A stretch of 64,000 nt of DNA from Micromonospora lupini str. Lupac 08 (GCF_000297395.2 NZ_HF570108.1:6293082-6357081), one strand, 5' to 3'; numbered from the stretch's first letter, positions 32,978 through 42,275 are shown. Notes: a model not told the origin generated them from the sequence alone. Program-made: numbers and translations.

Positions 32978-34414
32978 ATGACCGAGTTCGACGCGGCAGC
33001 CGCCGCCGTCCAGGCCGCCCTCGACGCGGGAGCGCGGTACGCCGACGCGCGGGTGATGCACCGCCGCTACGAGTCGATGACCGCGCGCAACGGCGACGTG
33101 GAAGAGCTGACCCAGGACGAGAGCATCGGGCTGGGCGTCCGGGCGCTCGTCGGTGCGAGTTGGGGCTTCCACGCCGTACCCGATCTGTCGGACGCCGCCG
33201 CCCGCGACGCCGGCCGGCGCGCGACCCGGACGGCCATGGCGAGCGCCCGGGTGCCGGGCCCTCCGGTCGACCTGGTGGCGGTCGAGGCGGTCGCGGCGAG
33301 CTGGGCCTCCGGCTGCCAGATCGACCCGCTCGGGGTTCCCCTGTCGGACAAGGGCGACCTGCTGGTCGGCGCGACCCGCACGATGGCCGAGCACGGCGCC
33401 GATCTGGCCGAGGGCCTCTACCAGATCTGGGACACCGCGAAGTGGTTCGTGTCCAGCGAGGGCCACCGCATCGACCAGCGGATCCGCGAGTGCGGCGGGG
33501 GCATCTCGGCCACCTCGATCGGTGACGGCGAGACGCAGCGGCGGTCCTGGCCGAGCTATCGGGGGCAGTACGGCACCACCGGCTGGGAGCTGGTCGAGTC
33601 ACTGGACCTGGCCGCGCACGCCGCGCAGATCGCCGAGGAGTCCCGCGCCCTGCTCACCGCGCCGCCCTGCCCGGCCGGCGAGACGGATCTGATCCTCGGC
33701 GGTGAACAGCTCGCCCTGCAGATCCACGAGTCGGTCGGGCACGCCATCGAGCTGGACCGGATCCTCGGCTGGGAGGCCGCGTTCGCCGGCACGTCCTGGC
33801 TGGACCTGGCCCAGCTCGGTTCGCTGCGCTACGGCTCCGAGCTGATGAACATCACGATCGACCCGACGATCCCGGGGGCGCTGGGCAGCTTCGGCTTCGA
33901 CGACGAGGGCTCCCCCGCGGTCAAGCGGGACGCGGTGCGCGACGGTCGCTGGGTGGGCGTGCTCGCCGGCCGGGACTCGGCCGCGATGGCCGGCCTGGAC
34001 TACGGCGGCAGCGTACGGGCCGACGGATGGGCCCGGCTGCCGATGGTCCGGATGACGAACGTGGGCCTGGAACCCGGCCCGCACACGTTGGAGGAGATCA
34101 TCGCGGCCACCGACGACGGCGTCCTGATGGATCTCAACCGGTCCTGGTCGATCGACGACAAGCGGCTCAACTTCCAGTTCGGCTGCGAGGTCGGCTGGGA
34201 GATCAAGAAGGGACGGCGTGGGCGGATGCTGCGCAATCCCACGTACACCGGGATCGGCCCGCTCTTCTGGCGCTCGATGGACATGCTGTCCGGCGAGACG
34301 GTGCCCTGGGGGACGCCCAACTGCGGGAAGGGCCAGCCGGGCCAGATCGGGCACACCGGCCATCCGGCCGCGCCGGCCCGCTTCCGCAACGTCCGGGTGG
34401 GGGTGTCGGCATGA
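32978..34414 (+). CDS. tldD: Metalloprotease TldD
   Basis: Protein of 478 aa, subunit of the TldD/TldE protease that degrades unfolded peptides and matures some RiPPs and toxins. The zinc motif is HESVGHAIELDR (HExxxH) at about residues 249-260. The third-ligand region is PNCGKGQPGQIGHTG near the C-terminus. An N-terminal flavin-like ATP-grasp-type fold region precedes it. The tldE start overlaps its stop (ATGA), so equal expression is expected. No RiPP precursor was seen next to it. Confidence 0.94.
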   Translation: MTEFDAAAAAVQAALDAGARYADARVMHRRYESMTARNGDVEELTQDESIGLGVRALVGASWGFHAVPDLSDAAARDAGRRATRTAMASARVPGPPVDLVAVEAVAASWASGCQIDPLGVPLSDKGDLLVGATRTMAEHGADLAEGLYQIWDTAKWFVSSEGHRIDQRIRECGGGISATSIGDGETQRRSWPSYRGQYGTTGWELVESLDLAAHAAQIAEESRALLTAPPCPAGETDLILGGEQLALQIHESVGHAIELDRILGWEAAFAGTSWLDLAQLGSLRYGSELMNITIDPTIPGALGSFGFDDEGSPAVKRDAVRDGRWVGVLAGRDSAAMAGLDYGGSVRADGWARLPMVRMTNVGLEPGPHTLEEIIAATDDGVLMDLNRSWSIDDKRLNFQFGCEVGWEIKKGRRGRMLRNPTYTGIGPLFWRSMDMLSGETVPWGTPNCGKGQPGQIGHTGHPAAPARFRNVRVGVSA

Positions 34415-35808
34415 GCGAGTTGGAGCTGGCCGGGCAGGTCATCGAGCTGGTCCGGCGTCTCGGCGGGCCGGCCGCGCAGGCCGAGACGGTGGTGACCCGG
34501 GCGGACCTGGCCCTGACCCGGTTCGCTAACTCGGCCATCCACCAGAACGTCGCCGAGTCCACCGTCGGCGTCCGGTTGCGGGTGCACGTCGACGGGCGGA
34601 CCGCCGCCGGCAGCGGCAGTGTGGTCACCACCGAAGGGTTGCGCGCGCTTGTCGAGCGCACCCTCGCGGCGGCGCGGCTCTGCCCGCCCGACCCGGGCTG
34701 GCCGGGGCTGGCCCCGCCGACGCCCGCACCGGCCGCCCCACCCGTCGACGAGGCCACCGCCTTTGCCGAGCCGGACCAGCGGGCCGACCGGGTCGGGGCG
34801 TTCGTGGCAGCCGCCGGGGGCCTCACCACCGCGGGATACTGCCGTACCGCGCACCGCTCGTCGGCGTTCGCCAATTCGGCCGGGCACACCGCGTACGGCC
34901 GCTCGGCGGAGGCGGCGATGGACGGCATCGCGCGGCGCGACGGCGCGGACGGGGTGGCCCGACGCTGCGTCGACCGGCTGTCCGACCTCGACGGTGCCGA
35001 GTTGGGCGCGCACGCCGCCGCGAAGGCGCAGGCGGCAGCCGACCCGGTCGAGTTGCCGCCGGGTCGCTACGAGGTGGTGTTCGAGCCGGCCGCGGTGGCG
35101 GACCTGTTGCAGAACCTCTCCTGGTTCGGCTTCAACGGCAAGCGGTACGCGGAGCGGCAGTCGTTCGCCGAGCCGGGCGCGGCCCAGTTCGACCGACAGG
35201 TGACCCTGGTGGACGATCCCCTTGGCGCGTCGGGTCTGCCGTTCGACGCCGAGGGCACCGGCCGGCGGGCGGTGACCCTGGTCGAGGCGGGCATCACGCG
35301 GGCGGTCGCGCACGACCGGCGGACCGCCGCCGAGGCGGGTGCGGAGTCCACCGGGCACGCGATCGCGGGCGGCGCCACCTGGGGCCCGATGGCCCGTAAC
35401 CTGCGGCTCTCTCCCGCGGTGGCGGGGCCGGCCAGCGCGGTGGGCCGGAGCACCACGGGCGCGGCGGCCGGCGCCGTGGTCGACACGGACACCGCGGCGC
35501 TTGTCGCCGGGGTACGACGGGGGCTGCTGGTCACCGACCTGTGGTACACGCGGGTGCTCGACCCGAAGAGCCTGGTCGTCACCGGGTTGACCCGCAACGG
35601 AGTGTGGCTGATCGAGGACGGCACGGTCGTCCGGGCGGTCCGCGACCTGCGGTTCACCGAGTCGTACCCCCGGGCGCTCGGGCCGGGCGCGGTGCTCGGG
35701 CTGGGCTCGCGGGCGGTGCGTCAACCGGACCGGGTGGACGGCGCCTGGTGGGCGGCGCCGTCGGTGCGGCTCGCGTCCTGGCACTTCACCGGCGGCGCCT
35801 CCGGCTGA
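34411..35808 (+). CDS. tldE: TldE/PmbA, non-catalytic TldD partner
   Basis: Protein of 465 aa. Same fold as TldD without the HExxxH motif, as expected for the TldE subunit. Conserved parts: RADLALTRFANSAIHQNVAES, RYEVVFEPAAVADLL, WYTRVLDPKSLVVTGLTRNGVWLIEDG. It overlaps tldD by 4 bp. A hairpin with a short T run follows. Confidence 0.92.
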   Translation: MSELELAGQVIELVRRLGGPAAQAETVVTRADLALTRFANSAIHQNVAESTVGVRLRVHVDGRTAAGSGSVVTTEGLRALVERTLAAARLCPPDPGWPGLAPPTPAPAAPPVDEATAFAEPDQRADRVGAFVAAAGGLTTAGYCRTAHRSSAFANSAGHTAYGRSAEAAMDGIARRDGADGVARRCVDRLSDLDGAELGAHAAAKAQAAADPVELPPGRYEVVFEPAAVADLLQNLSWFGFNGKRYAERQSFAEPGAAQFDRQVTLVDDPLGASGLPFDAEGTGRRAVTLVEAGITRAVAHDRRTAAEAGAESTGHAIAGGATWGPMARNLRLSPAVAGPASAVGRSTTGAAAGAVVDTDTAALVAGVRRGLLVTDLWYTRVLDPKSLVVTGLTRNGVWLIEDGTVVRAVRDLRFTESYPRALGPGAVLGLGSRAVRQPDRVDGAWWAAPSVRLASWHFTGGASG

Positions 35809-35812
35809 CGAT

Positions 35813-35844
35813 CTCGACGACGCGCGGCAAACCGGCGCGTCGAG
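35813..35844 (+). terminator. Probable terminator after tldE
   Basis: CTCGAC..GCGC pairs with GCGCGTCGAG (10 bp with a 3-nt bulge), followed by ggggctttt. It lies 5 bp after the tldE stop. Confidence 0.55.
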
Positions 35845-36054
35845 GGGCTTTTCCGCAGGCCAGACACACGGGACACTCCCTTGCGGGGACGGCCCGCAGA
35901 GATCGGCGTAACGTGTGTCACTTAGCTGCGTCGGTCGATCCGGCGTGGTCGTTGGTGTGCGCATGACGTGGCAGCGGGTGCGGGTTCGCCGGTCCGCGTG
36001 CCGACCGGAGAGAGACCAGCCCGCCCGTACGGGCCCGTCGAGGAGACGACTCGA

Positions 36055-36861
36055 ATGACTTCAACGGCAACGAGGCCGCGGGGAGCGCGGGCGCGCGCCG
36101 CCATCGCGGCGAAGACGTTGCGTACCGACCGCTGGTGGTTCGCCCCGCTGATCACCGTGATCGGGCTCAGCGCCTGGGTGGCGTACGCGACGGTCCGGGT
36201 CTTCATGCACAAGTGGTACTGGGTGGACCAGTTCCACTACCTGACCCCGTTCTACTCCCCGTGCGTGACGGACCGGTGTGTCGAGCAGGCCTCGCACTTC
36301 GGCCGGTTCCTGCCCGGCTGGTGGATCATCCCGGACGCCGCGCTGACCCTGCCGTTCCTGCTGCTGTTCCGGCTCACCTGCTACTACTACCGCAAGGCGT
36401 ACTACCGGTCGTTCTGGCTGTCGCCGCCGGCGTGCGCCGTCCCGGACGGCCACAAGGAGTACGGCGGTGAGACCCGCTTCCCGCTGCTCGGCCAGAACCT
36501 GCACCGGTACTTCTTCTACGCCGCCGCGATCATCTCGCTGATCAACACGTGGGACGCGGTTCTCGCCTTCCACTCGCCGAAGGGTTTCGGCTTCGGACTG
36601 GGCAACCTCGTCCTGCTGCTCAACGTGGTGATGCTCTGGGCGTACACCATCTCGTGCCACTCCTGCCGGCACATCATCGGCGGGCGGCTCAAGCACTTCT
36701 CCAAGCACCCGGTGCGCTACCGGGCCTGGACCTTCGTCTCGGCGTTGAACGTCCGGCACATGCAGCTCGCCTGGATCACCCTCGGCACCCTTGCGCTCAC
36801 CGACTTCTACGTCATGGCGCTCGCGGCCGGCTGGTTCAACGACCTGCGGTTCATCAACTAA
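36055..36861 (+). CDS. sdhC: Succinate dehydrogenase membrane anchor (Sdh1-type, single subunit)
   Basis: Protein of 268 aa with five hydrophobic helices (about 28-50, 88-110, 150-170, 184-201, 236-258). It anchors SdhAB and carries the menaquinone site; no separate SdhD gene is present. Polar residues in the membrane region include Cys201, His202, Cys204 and His206 (ISCHSCRHIIGG), plus Cys70 and Cys75. Mycobacterial Sdh1, the same gene order, has been reported to hold a membrane-embedded Rieske-type cluster in this subunit, so these Cys/His are candidate ligands. ATG follows GAGGAGA. Confidence 0.88.
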   Translation: MTSTATRPRGARARAAIAAKTLRTDRWWFAPLITVIGLSAWVAYATVRVFMHKWYWVDQFHYLTPFYSPCVTDRCVEQASHFGRFLPGWWIIPDAALTLPFLLLFRLTCYYYRKAYYRSFWLSPPACAVPDGHKEYGGETRFPLLGQNLHRYFFYAAAIISLINTWDAVLAFHSPKGFGFGLGNLVLLLNVVMLWAYTISCHSCRHIIGGRLKHFSKHPVRYRAWTFVSALNVRHMQLAWITLGTLALTDFYVMALAAGWFNDLRFIN

Positions 36862-36873
36862 AGGGCCCCTGAC

Positions 36874-38802
36874 ATGACCACTACCACTCGCATCGAACGA
36901 CACCACTACGACGTCGTCGTCATCGGGGCCGGCGGTGCCGGCCTGCGCGCGGCCATCGAGGCCCGGCTCGCCGGCAAGAAGACCGCGATCATCTCCAAGT
37001 CGCTGTTCGGCAAGGCGCACACGGTGATGGCCGAGGGCGGCGCGGCCGCCGCGATGGGCAACGTGAACAGCCGGGACAACTGGCAGGTGCACTTCCGCGA
37101 CACCATGCGCGGCGGCAAGTTCCTCAACAACTTCCGGATGGCCGAGCTGCACGCGAAGGAGTCGCCGCAGCGGATCTGGGAGCTGGAGACGTACGGCGCG
37201 CTCTTCGACCGTACGAAGGACGGCAAGATCTCCCAGCGCAACTTCGGCGGGCACGAGTACCCGCGGCTGGCGCACGTGGGCGACCGGACCGGCCTGGAGC
37301 TGATCCGCACCCTCCAGCAGAAGATCGTCTCGCTCCAGCAGGAGGACAAGCGCGAGTTCGGCTCGTACGACGCCCGGATCCGGGTGTTCTCCGAGACGAC
37401 GATCACCGAGCTGCTGCTCGACGGCGACCGGGTCGCGGGCGCCTTCGGCTACTACCGCGAGTCCGGCGAGTTCATCCTCTTCGAGGCCCCGTCCGTGGTG
37501 CTGGCCACCGGCGGCGTCGGGCGCTCCTACAAGGTCACGTCGAACTCCTGGGAGTACACCGGGGACGGGCACGCGTTGGCGCTGCGCGCCGGGGCGACGC
37601 TGATCAACATGGAGTTCCTCCAGTTCCACCCGACCGGCATGGTCTGGCCGCCCTCGGTGAAGGGCATCCTGGTCACCGAGTCGGTTCGTGGCGACGGCGG
37701 CGTGCTCAAGAACTCCGAGGGCAAGCGGTTCATGTTCGACTACGTCCCCGACGTCTTCCGCAAGCAGTACGCGGAGACGGAGGAGGAGGCGGACCGCTGG
37801 TACACCGACCCGGACAACAACAGGCGTCCACCGGAGCTGCTGCCCCGCGACGAGGTGGCCCGCGCGATCAACAGTGAGGTCAAGGCCGGCCGGGGCTCCC
37901 CCGCCGGCGGCGTCTTCCTGGACATCGCGAGCCGCCGTTCGGCCGAGGAGATCCGCCGCCGGCTGCCCTCGATGTACCACCAGTTCAAGGAGCTGGCCGA
38001 CGTCGACATCACGGCCGAGCCGATGGAGGTCGGGCCGACCTGTCACTACGTGATGGGCGGCGTCGAGGTGGATCCGGATTCCGGTGCCGCCTTCGGCCAC
38101 GTCCGCGGGCTGTTCGCCGCCGGTGAGGTCTCCGGCGGTATGCACGGCTCCAACCGGCTGGGCGGCAACTCCCTGTCCGACCTGCTGGTCTTCGGCAAGC
38201 GGGCGGGCGGGCACGCGGCCAGCTACGCCGACGGGCTGACCGCCCGGCCGAAGGTGGCAGTGGACGCGGTCGAGGCCGCCGTGGAGACCGCCCTGGCTCC
38301 GCTGCAACGGGACACCGGCGAGAGCCCGTACACCCTCCAGCAGGACCTCCAGGTGGTCATGGGGGACCTGGTGGGGATCATCCGACGCGAGGGTGAGCTG
38401 GCCGACGCGCTGGTGCGCCTGGCCGAGCTGCGCGAGCGGGTCGCCAAGGTGAGCGCCGCCGGCGGTCGGCGCTACAACCCGGGTTGGCACCTGGCCCTGG
38501 ACCTGCGCAACATGCTCGTGGTCTCGGAGTGCACCGCGAAGGCGGCGCTGGAGCGGCAGGAGTCGCGCGGCGGGCACACCCGGGAGGACTACCCGGCGAT
38601 GGAACCGAAGTGGCGGCAGGTCAACCTGGTCTGCTCGCTGGACGGCGACAGCGTACGGCTGACCCGCAAGCCGCTGCCGAAGATGCGGCCGGAGCTGATC
38701 AGCCTCTTCGACCGGGCCGAGCTGGCCAAGTACCTCACCGACGAGGAGCTCGCCGACTTCGACGCTTCCGTCGCCGACGCTGGAGAGGCGGACAACCGAT
38801 GA
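36874..38802 (+). CDS. sdhA: Succinate dehydrogenase flavoprotein subunit
   Basis: Protein of 642 aa. Rossmann VVVIGAGGAGLRAAIEARLAG, FAD-linking His in FGKAHTVMAEGG, substrate-site FLQFHPTGM and HYVMGGVEVDPDSG, active-site Arg region GSNRLGGNSLSDLLVFG. It oxidises succinate to fumarate in the TCA cycle and passes electrons to SdhB. Twelve bp after sdhC and 4 bp overlap with sdhB indicate one operon. Confidence 0.96.
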   Translation: MTTTTRIERHHYDVVVIGAGGAGLRAAIEARLAGKKTAIISKSLFGKAHTVMAEGGAAAAMGNVNSRDNWQVHFRDTMRGGKFLNNFRMAELHAKESPQRIWELETYGALFDRTKDGKISQRNFGGHEYPRLAHVGDRTGLELIRTLQQKIVSLQQEDKREFGSYDARIRVFSETTITELLLDGDRVAGAFGYYRESGEFILFEAPSVVLATGGVGRSYKVTSNSWEYTGDGHALALRAGATLINMEFLQFHPTGMVWPPSVKGILVTESVRGDGGVLKNSEGKRFMFDYVPDVFRKQYAETEEEADRWYTDPDNNRRPPELLPRDEVARAINSEVKAGRGSPAGGVFLDIASRRSAEEIRRRLPSMYHQFKELADVDITAEPMEVGPTCHYVMGGVEVDPDSGAAFGHVRGLFAAGEVSGGMHGSNRLGGNSLSDLLVFGKRAGGHAASYADGLTARPKVAVDAVEAAVETALAPLQRDTGESPYTLQQDLQVVMGDLVGIIRREGELADALVRLAELRERVAKVSAAGGRRYNPGWHLALDLRNMLVVSECTAKAALERQESRGGHTREDYPAMEPKWRQVNLVCSLDGDSVRLTRKPLPKMRPELISLFDRAELAKYLTDEELADFDASVADAGEADNR

Positions 38803-39866
38803 GCGCGAAGCGTCAGTTCCGGATCTGGCGGGGCGACGAGACCGGCGGCGACCTGCAGGACTACATGGTCGAGGTGAACGAGGGCGAGGTCGTCCTCGAC
38901 GTCATCCACCGCCTGCAGGCCACCGACGCGCCCGACCTGGCGTGCCGGTGGAACTGCAAGGCCGGCAAGTGCGGCTCCTGCTCGATGGAGATCAACGGCA
39001 AGCCGCGGCTGGGCTGCATGACCCGGATGTCGACCTTCGGTGACGAGGAGACCGTCACGGTCACGCCGCTGCGGACGTTCCCGGTCATCCGGGACCTGGT
39101 CACCGACGTCTCGTTCAACTACGAGAAGGCGCGGGAGACGCCGGCGTTCGCCCCTCCGGCGGACGTCGCCCCGGGCGACTACCGGATGCAGCAGGTGGAC
39201 GTCGAGCGCTCGCAGGAGTTCCGCAAGTGCATCGAGTGCTTCCTGTGCCAGAACGTCTGCCACGTGATCCGCGACCACGAGGAGAACAAGCAGGCGTTCT
39301 CCGGCCCGCGGTACTTCATCCGGGCGGCCGAGCTGGACATGCACCCGCTGGACGCCCGGACCGACCGCAAGGAGTACGCGCAGGCCGAACAGGGCCTCGG
39401 TTTCTGCAACATCACCAAGTGCTGCACCGAGGTCTGCCCCGAGCACATCAAGATCACCGACAACGGGATCATCCCCATGAAGGAACGCGTCGTCGACCGC
39501 AGGTACGATCCCCTTGTGTGGCTTGGTAGCAAGATCTTCCGTCGGGGCGAGACGCCCCAGACCAGCGTGACCACCGCCCGTCAGGGCTCGGCGAGCCTGC
39601 CGGGCACGAGCCGGGGCGGGGTGCACTCGCACGCGGGTGGCTCGCACGACCCGCAGGCCGAGGCGCAGGCGCAGAGCGGCGTCAACTGGCACCGGGAGGT
39701 GCCCCACCCGACCGCGCCGGCGGTCGACGACAGGGGCCGGCTGCCGCTGACCGAGCTCACCTTCGACCGGGCCGCCGCGCCGTCGCCGTTCGGCGACGAC
39801 GTGACCTTCCCGATGCCTCCGGAGCACCTCAACTTCGCGCACCCGGACCAGGACGACAAGCACTGA
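38799..39866 (+). CDS. sdhB: Succinate dehydrogenase iron-sulfur subunit with C-terminal extension
   Basis: Protein of 355 aa; standard homologues end near residue 250 (VWLGSKIFRRG). [2Fe-2S] ligands are in CRWNCKAGKCGSC..GC (49-73), [4Fe-4S] in CIECFLCQNVC (144-154) and the third cluster in CNITKCCTEVC (203-213). Residues 251-355 are a Pro/Ala/His-rich, low-complexity tail (GGVHSHAGGSHDPQAEAQAQ) with no recognised domain. Codon use stays normal through the tail and the frame ends just before a terminator, so this is not a frameshift artefact by appearance. Confidence 0.94.
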   Translation: MSAKRQFRIWRGDETGGDLQDYMVEVNEGEVVLDVIHRLQATDAPDLACRWNCKAGKCGSCSMEINGKPRLGCMTRMSTFGDEETVTVTPLRTFPVIRDLVTDVSFNYEKARETPAFAPPADVAPGDYRMQQVDVERSQEFRKCIECFLCQNVCHVIRDHEENKQAFSGPRYFIRAAELDMHPLDARTDRKEYAQAEQGLGFCNITKCCTEVCPEHIKITDNGIIPMKERVVDRRYDPLVWLGSKIFRRGETPQTSVTTARQGSASLPGTSRGGVHSHAGGSHDPQAEAQAQSGVNWHREVPHPTAPAVDDRGRLPLTELTFDRAAAPSPFGDDVTFPMPPEHLNFAHPDQDDKH

Positions 39867-39881
39867 CAACCTGAACGATGA

Positions 39882-39911
39882 CGGGGGCCGTGGCTGACGC
39901 CACGGCCCCCG
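39882..39911 (+). terminator. Terminator of the sdh operon
   Basis: CGGGGGCCGTGGC and GCCACGGCCCCCG form a perfect 13-bp stem with a 4-nt loop, 15 bp after the sdhB stop. Confidence 0.88.
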
Positions 39912-39927
39912 CCTGCATTCCCGCGTT

Positions 39928-39982
39928 GATCATGAAGTTATTGCCCTGCCGACCGGCGTGTCGCGGCAATAACTTCATGATC
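39928..39982. repeat. 55-bp palindromic element, family A copy 3
   Basis: The longest stem of the family: GTTGATCATGAAGTTATTGC (from 39925, one more base to 39945) pairs perfectly with 39965-39985, 21 bp each side, loop 19 nt. GATC to GATC is 55 bp. It lies between the convergent sdhB and Nudix genes, and its right arm supplies the Nudix stop codon (TGA at 39983-39981). Confidence 0.9.
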
Positions 39983-40424
39983 AACGGGTTCGGAGGAGGT
40001 GCGGGCGGAGGGCCGCCACTATCGGGGCGTCGGCGGGGAGCCAGGTGACCTCGTCCAGTTCGTCGGCGGCCAGCCAGCGCAGCGCCTGGTGCTCCAGCGC
40101 CTGCGGCTCGTCGTCGTGCAGGAGGCGGGCCGCGTACACCTTGAGCACCGAGCGGCCGTGGGCCATCCGGACGTTGCGGCCGACCCGGTCGCCGATCTCC
40201 ACGCGTACGGCCAGCTCCTCGGCGCACTCCCGGATCAGCGCCTCGGTCTCCCCCTCCCCCGGCTCGACCTTTCCGCCGGGGAACTCCCACATGCCGGCCA
40301 CCTCTGGCGGGGCGGAGCGCGCGCACGCGAGCACCCGTCCGTCCCGGATGATCGCCGCTCCCACGATCACCTTCAGGTCCCGTCGTTCGGCCTGCCCGCC
40401 ACCATTAGCCCGTTCGGTCTGCAC
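39981..40424 (-). CDS. Nudix hydrolase, MutT-like (deoxy)nucleoside triphosphate pyrophosphohydrolase
   Basis: Protein of 147 aa. The Nudix box is GGKVEPGEGETEALIRECAEEL (about residues 50-71), preceded by MWEFPGG as in MutT proteins that clear oxidised dGTP. RAHGRSVLKVYAARL and ALRWLAADELDEVTWLPAD are typical MutT C-terminal blocks. The stop codon is inside a palindromic repeat. Orientation is convergent with sdhB. Confidence 0.9.
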   Translation of the reverse strand: MQTERANGGGQAERRDLKVIVGAAIIRDGRVLACARSAPPEVAGMWEFPGGKVEPGEGETEALIRECAEELAVRVEIGDRVGRNVRMAHGRSVLKVYAARLLHDDEPQALEHQALRWLAADELDEVTWLPADAPIVAALRPHLLRTR

Positions 40425-40607
40425 GGGCGTCCAGGGTGCCAGATCAATCGGCGGTTTGGGTACCGACGCCGTCCGCTAGGCCAATAGAACACGGAAGTGT
40501 GGGCGTGGACACCTCTATCGAGCGACGACAGACTAGAAGGCACCGACAAGACACGGGATGGCGACGATTTGGCCACAAGCCGGCAACGGCGCTTGGGGGG
40601 TGCGGTG

Positions 40608-40916
40608 ATGCGCGTGCTGTTCAACAGCCGAGCCAAGCACGACTACCTGTCCGACGCGTTGACCTTGCTAACCGGTTGGACGCGGGAAGGTGAACAGATC
40701 CGGCGGACGCTGGTGATCGACGATACCCAACACGCGGCGCTTACTGAACGGGTCAAGGTCGTCGCCGACGCTCTGCACCTGCGTCCCGAGATCAGCCGCC
40801 GGTCCGACAGCACCCAGATCCGGGTCGGGCACGGCAACGACGAGCCGCTGACCGAGGGCGAGGTCCTGCTGGCCGCCCGCATCGAGGACGCGTACCGCGC
40901 GGTCACCGAGTCCTAA
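40608..40916 (+). CDS. Pterin-4a-carbinolamine dehydratase-like protein
   Basis: Protein of 102 aa. The second half (HLRPEISRRSDSTQIRVG..PLTEGEVLLAARIEDAY) matches the PCD/DCoH fold, which includes the LTxxDxxLAxxID pattern. The usual catalytic His-His pair is absent, so dehydratase activity is doubtful. It starts at ATG 40608; GTG 40605 is also possible. Stand-alone gene; 40425-40607 shows nothing else. Confidence 0.72.
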   Translation: MRVLFNSRAKHDYLSDALTLLTGWTREGEQIRRTLVIDDTQHAALTERVKVVADALHLRPEISRRSDSTQIRVGHGNDEPLTEGEVLLAARIEDAYRAVTES

Positions 40917-41037
40917 GTGCTCGCAGTTCCTGTGAAGCCTGAGGTTTTCCTGAAAGGCGCTGGGGTACCAGTTCGGCATGAGAGTTGACAAAGCTCTCGG
41001 AACGGATCAAACCTCACAAAGTGCCTTAGGAGCTGAC

Positions 41038-41361
41038 GTGACCACTCCCACGCAGAACCGCGCAACCGACCACGTCGAGCACGCCGGTCAGCACGACGTC
41101 CGCCGCGTCAACCGCCGCGGCGACGAGACGAAGCCGTCCTGGAAGACCAGCGAGCTGGCGATCTACGTGCTCGCCGTCATTGGTGTGCTGATCGCCTCGA
41201 ACGCTGTGGGCGACGGTGCCGCGAACGACGGCGGCGACTACTTCGCCGCCGACAAGGCCTGGTGGTTCATCACCCTGCTCACCGTCGGCTACCTGGTGAG
41301 CCGGGGTCTGGCCAAGGCCGGCAGCCGCAGCACGGACCACGACCCGCGCAGCGACAGTTGA
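41038..41361 (+). CDS. Small two-helix membrane protein of unknown function
   Basis: Protein of 107 aa from GTG 41038, chosen for AGGAG 7 bp upstream; an upstream ATG at 40978 has no ribosome site. Hydrophilic N-terminus (about 38 residues), then helices at about 41-57 and 73-92 and a short polar tail. This type of small membrane protein is common in Micromonospora-like genomes, with no known role. Confidence 0.75.
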   Translation: MTTPTQNRATDHVEHAGQHDVRRVNRRGDETKPSWKTSELAIYVLAVIGVLIASNAVGDGAANDGGDYFAADKAWWFITLLTVGYLVSRGLAKAGSRSTDHDPRSDS

Positions 41362-41439
41362 CGTACCGCCGCGGCCCCGCGCCTGCCCACTGTCGATGGG
41401 GAGACGCGGGGCTTCCGCATGTCGCCGGGCAACTCGGGC

Positions 41440-41835
41440 TCACCGGTCGGCTACGGCGTCCTGCGGGTAGCAGCGCAGCTCCACCGAGTTGCCGTCCGGG
41501 TCCTCAACGTAGGTCGACGTCGCCGACCCGCGAGCGCCGAACCGGCTGACCGGGCCTGTCAGCACCGTGAAGGCGCCCGACTCGACCACCTGGGCCCAGT
41601 CCAGTGGTGCCACCACCAGGCAGAAGTGGTCGACGTTCGTGCCCTGCCGCTCACCCTCGACGAGGTCGATGATGCTCTCGGGGCTGATCCGCACGGACGG
41701 GAACGGGACAGCGCCGGCCCGCCACTCGTCGACCCGTACGGGCGCGAGCCCGAGCTGGCCGCAGTAGAAGTCCAGGGCCCGCTCCACGTCGGCCACGGTC
41801 AGCACCAAGTGGTCGAAGCCTGTCACCCGCACCAT
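41440..41835 (-). CDS. VOC (glyoxalase/bleomycin resistance) family protein
   Basis: Protein of 131 aa. FDHLVLTVADVERALDFYCGQLG and STYVEDPDGNSVELRCYP are the paired beta-alpha-beta-beta-beta signatures; metal ligands would be His (FDH), His (VDHFCL) and Glu (VEL). It is a candidate lactoylglutathione-lyase-like or dioxygenase-like enzyme. It overlaps or abuts the DUF1801 gene upstream and belongs to the same operon, opposite a LysR gene. Confidence 0.88.
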   Translation of the reverse strand: MVRVTGFDHLVLTVADVERALDFYCGQLGLAPVRVDEWRAGAVPFPSVRISPESIIDLVEGERQGTNVDHFCLVVAPLDWAQVVESGAFTVLTGPVSRFGARGSATSTYVEDPDGNSVELRCYPQDAVADR

Positions 41836-41837
41836 GC

Positions 41838-42191
41838 TCACGCCTCCTCCAGCGCGGCCGCCGCGCGCAGCCAACCGGCGAACAGGGCCGGGTCGATCTC
41901 GTCGAGCCTGTGCAGCCGCACCGCCGCCATCATCCGCGCCCCGGGGGCCAGCCGCCCGGACGGGTCGGCGATCTCCTGGCCCCGCCACAGCCCGAAGGTG
42001 ACGTAGGAGCCGTACGCCTTGACCAGGCACACCGGTCGCTGACCGGGCCGGTCGCCGAGGCTCCAGACCGGGTGGCCGTGCCACAGCGCCCCGGTCGCGC
42101 GCGGCAGGGCGTCCGCGATGACGGGCGTCAGCTTCTCGGCGATCTCGCGCAGCGGACCGGCGAGGCCGGCCAGGTAGTCGTCGATGGTCAT
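41838..42191 (-). CDS. DUF1801 family protein
   Basis: Protein of 117 aa. YLAGLAGPLREIAEKLTPVIADALP, HGHPVWSLGDRP and KAYGSYVTFGLWRGQEIADP fit the DUF1801/YdhG-like fold. The function is unknown. It is the first gene of a two-gene minus-strand operon divergent from the LysR gene at 42308, which probably regulates it. Confidence 0.82.
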   Translation of the reverse strand: MTIDDYLAGLAGPLREIAEKLTPVIADALPRATGALWHGHPVWSLGDRPGQRPVCLVKAYGSYVTFGLWRGQEIADPSGRLAPGARMMAAVRLHRLDEIDPALFAGWLRAAAALEEA

Positions 42192-42275
42192 GTCGCAGCC
42201 TTTCGGTCGATCGTTTCCGTGCCGACCTCACGATCCGCTCAGCGGGCCCGCTGACCAAGACCTGTTGCCGCTACG

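Noticed and set aside
36061..38577. An 838-codon minus-strand frame across sdhC and sdhA
   Set aside because: Antisense shadow of sdhA, which carries all catalytic motifs.
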